A stretch of 64,000 bases of DNA from Ruegeria sp. YS9. GTDB taxonomy: Bacteria; Pseudomonadota; Alphaproteobacteria; Rhodobacterales; Rhodobacteraceae. Positions 63,579-64,000 of the stretch are shown here, piece after piece (the first letter of the stretch is position 1; each line of letters starts with the position of its first letter). The stretch covers positions 1 to 64,000 of the forward strand of contig NZ_CP102410.1 in the NCBI RefSeq assembly GCF_024628725.1, written 5' to 3'. Both the position numbers and the translations under genes were made by a program. The notes under the pieces are model-generated. The model made no database searches. It was given only the letters and a program-made list of their open reading frames with translations, and had not been told where the DNA came from.

Positions 63579-64000
63579 GTGTCCTCCAGCCAGCGGGACA
63601 GCGCCGCTGTTGTTTTTTCAGGTTGTTCCAATGTCGGGAGATGGCCCGCGTCGCCGATGATCTCAAGCGCGCTTCGTGGCAGCAGGTCATGCATAAGTCG
63701 GTGGCGTTCAACAGGGCAAAGCCGATCTTCGCGCCCACACAAAACCAGAACCCTTCCGGTATAAGCCGTCAGAGTCTTGCTTTGGTCCGGTCGGTTCATA
63801 AGTGCCTTGGACTGACGTATGAAAACGTCAGGGCCCAGGTCGGTGGCCATTGCCATGCACAGATCCAGGACCGCCCCCCGGTTCGGTCCGTCAGCCAGAT
63901 AACCGGGCTTCATCTCGTCACGCATCACGGTCCTCAGCTGGCCGTTGCGCACGGCGGACATCTGCGGCGTTCGACGCGCTTTTACCTCTGGCGTTTCAGC
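63575..64000 (-). CDS. Alpha/beta hydrolase, C-terminal part (cut by window end)
   Basis: The frame is open to the window edge, so only the C-terminal 141 residues are seen. They include the acid and histidine of the triad (LVLCGREDRLCP and IGDAGHLPTLEQP), but the nucleophile serine lies beyond the window. It overlaps the RraA-like gene by 4 nt, so the two are co-transcribed and the hydrolase is upstream. Confidence 0.85.
   Translation of the reverse strand, partial: AETPEVKARRTPQMSAVRNGQLRTVMRDEMKPGYLADGPNRGAVLDLCMAMATDLGPDVFIRQSKALMNRPDQSKTLTAYTGRVLVLCGREDRLCPVERHRLMHDLLPRSALEIIGDAGHLPTLEQPEKTTAALSRWLEDT

Noticed and set aside
1..64000. CRISPR arrays, tRNA/rRNA genes or intact insertion sequences
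   Set aside because: I looked for regularly spaced repeats, tRNA-like cloverleaves and transposase motifs and saw none that I could support.

Overview
The window looks like the first 64 kb of a plasmid, chromid or similarly numbered replicon of a marine alphaproteobacterium of the Roseobacter group (Rhodobacterales). The evidence is the roughly 60% GC content, tightly overlapped ATGA operons, RepA/RepB-type partition genes starting at base 1, and a Rhodobacter/Paracoccus-like methanol-to-formate gene set (glutathione-dependent formaldehyde dehydrogenase, S-formylglutathione hydrolase, iso-cytochrome c2, XoxF). Species assignment is inference; I saw no rRNA or tRNA gene, CRISPR array or intact insertion sequence.

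Layout. (1) 1-2470: parA-parB with two identical parS-like palindromes and a terminator, then about 0.9 kb without a convincing gene that could hold an origin. (2) 3389-4315: a secreted protein resembling DUF2927. (3) 4400-10326: a seven-gene MoxR/Bat-type operon (MoxR ATPase, DUF58, DUF4381-like, two von Willebrand proteins, TPR, BatD), similar to the mxaRSACKL metal-insertion genes of methylotrophs. (4) 10437-14581: LuxR-type response regulator, FIST sensor and hybrid histidine kinase, like the regulators of PQQ-alcohol oxidation in pseudomonads. (5) 14627-33348: a large lanthanide-type methanol oxidation region. It holds xoxF-xoxG-xoxJ, adhI-fghA-cycI, and many quinoprotein-associated periplasmic genes: two SoxYZ-like carriers, a zinc hydrolase, a CXXCW rhodanese, two beta-propellers, an MxaD-like protein, a small acidic PepSY-like protein and an ABC importer. 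(6) 33351-40424, all minus strand: pqqABCDE, a two-component system, and a PedBC-type ABC transporter. (7) 40645-45118: a LysR regulator with a serine-hydroxymethyltransferase-like enzyme whose active site suggests alpha-methylserine chemistry, a DeoR regulator, a decayed FAD oxidoreductase, and a DMT transporter. (8) 45388-57990: a phosphonate island with an aminoethylphosphonate ABC transporter behind a Pho box, LysR, phnW-phnA-phnY, a probable pbfA, and a Na/Pi transporter. (9) 58540-64000: Lrp regulator, a fused indolepyruvate ferredoxin oxidoreductase, an RraA-like protein and a truncated alpha/beta hydrolase.

How the genes work together. XoxF oxidises methanol (or another alcohol) in the periplasm with PQQ and probably a lanthanide, passing electrons to XoxG and on to c2-type cytochromes. 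Formaldehyde is taken to formate by the glutathione enzymes. PqqA-E make the cofactor. The surrounding secreted proteins and ABC systems probably deal with cofactor or metal delivery and sensing. Separately, the phosphonate island imports 2-aminoethylphosphonate and mineralises it to acetate, phosphate and ammonium, with a phosphate transporter that could release the surplus phosphate.
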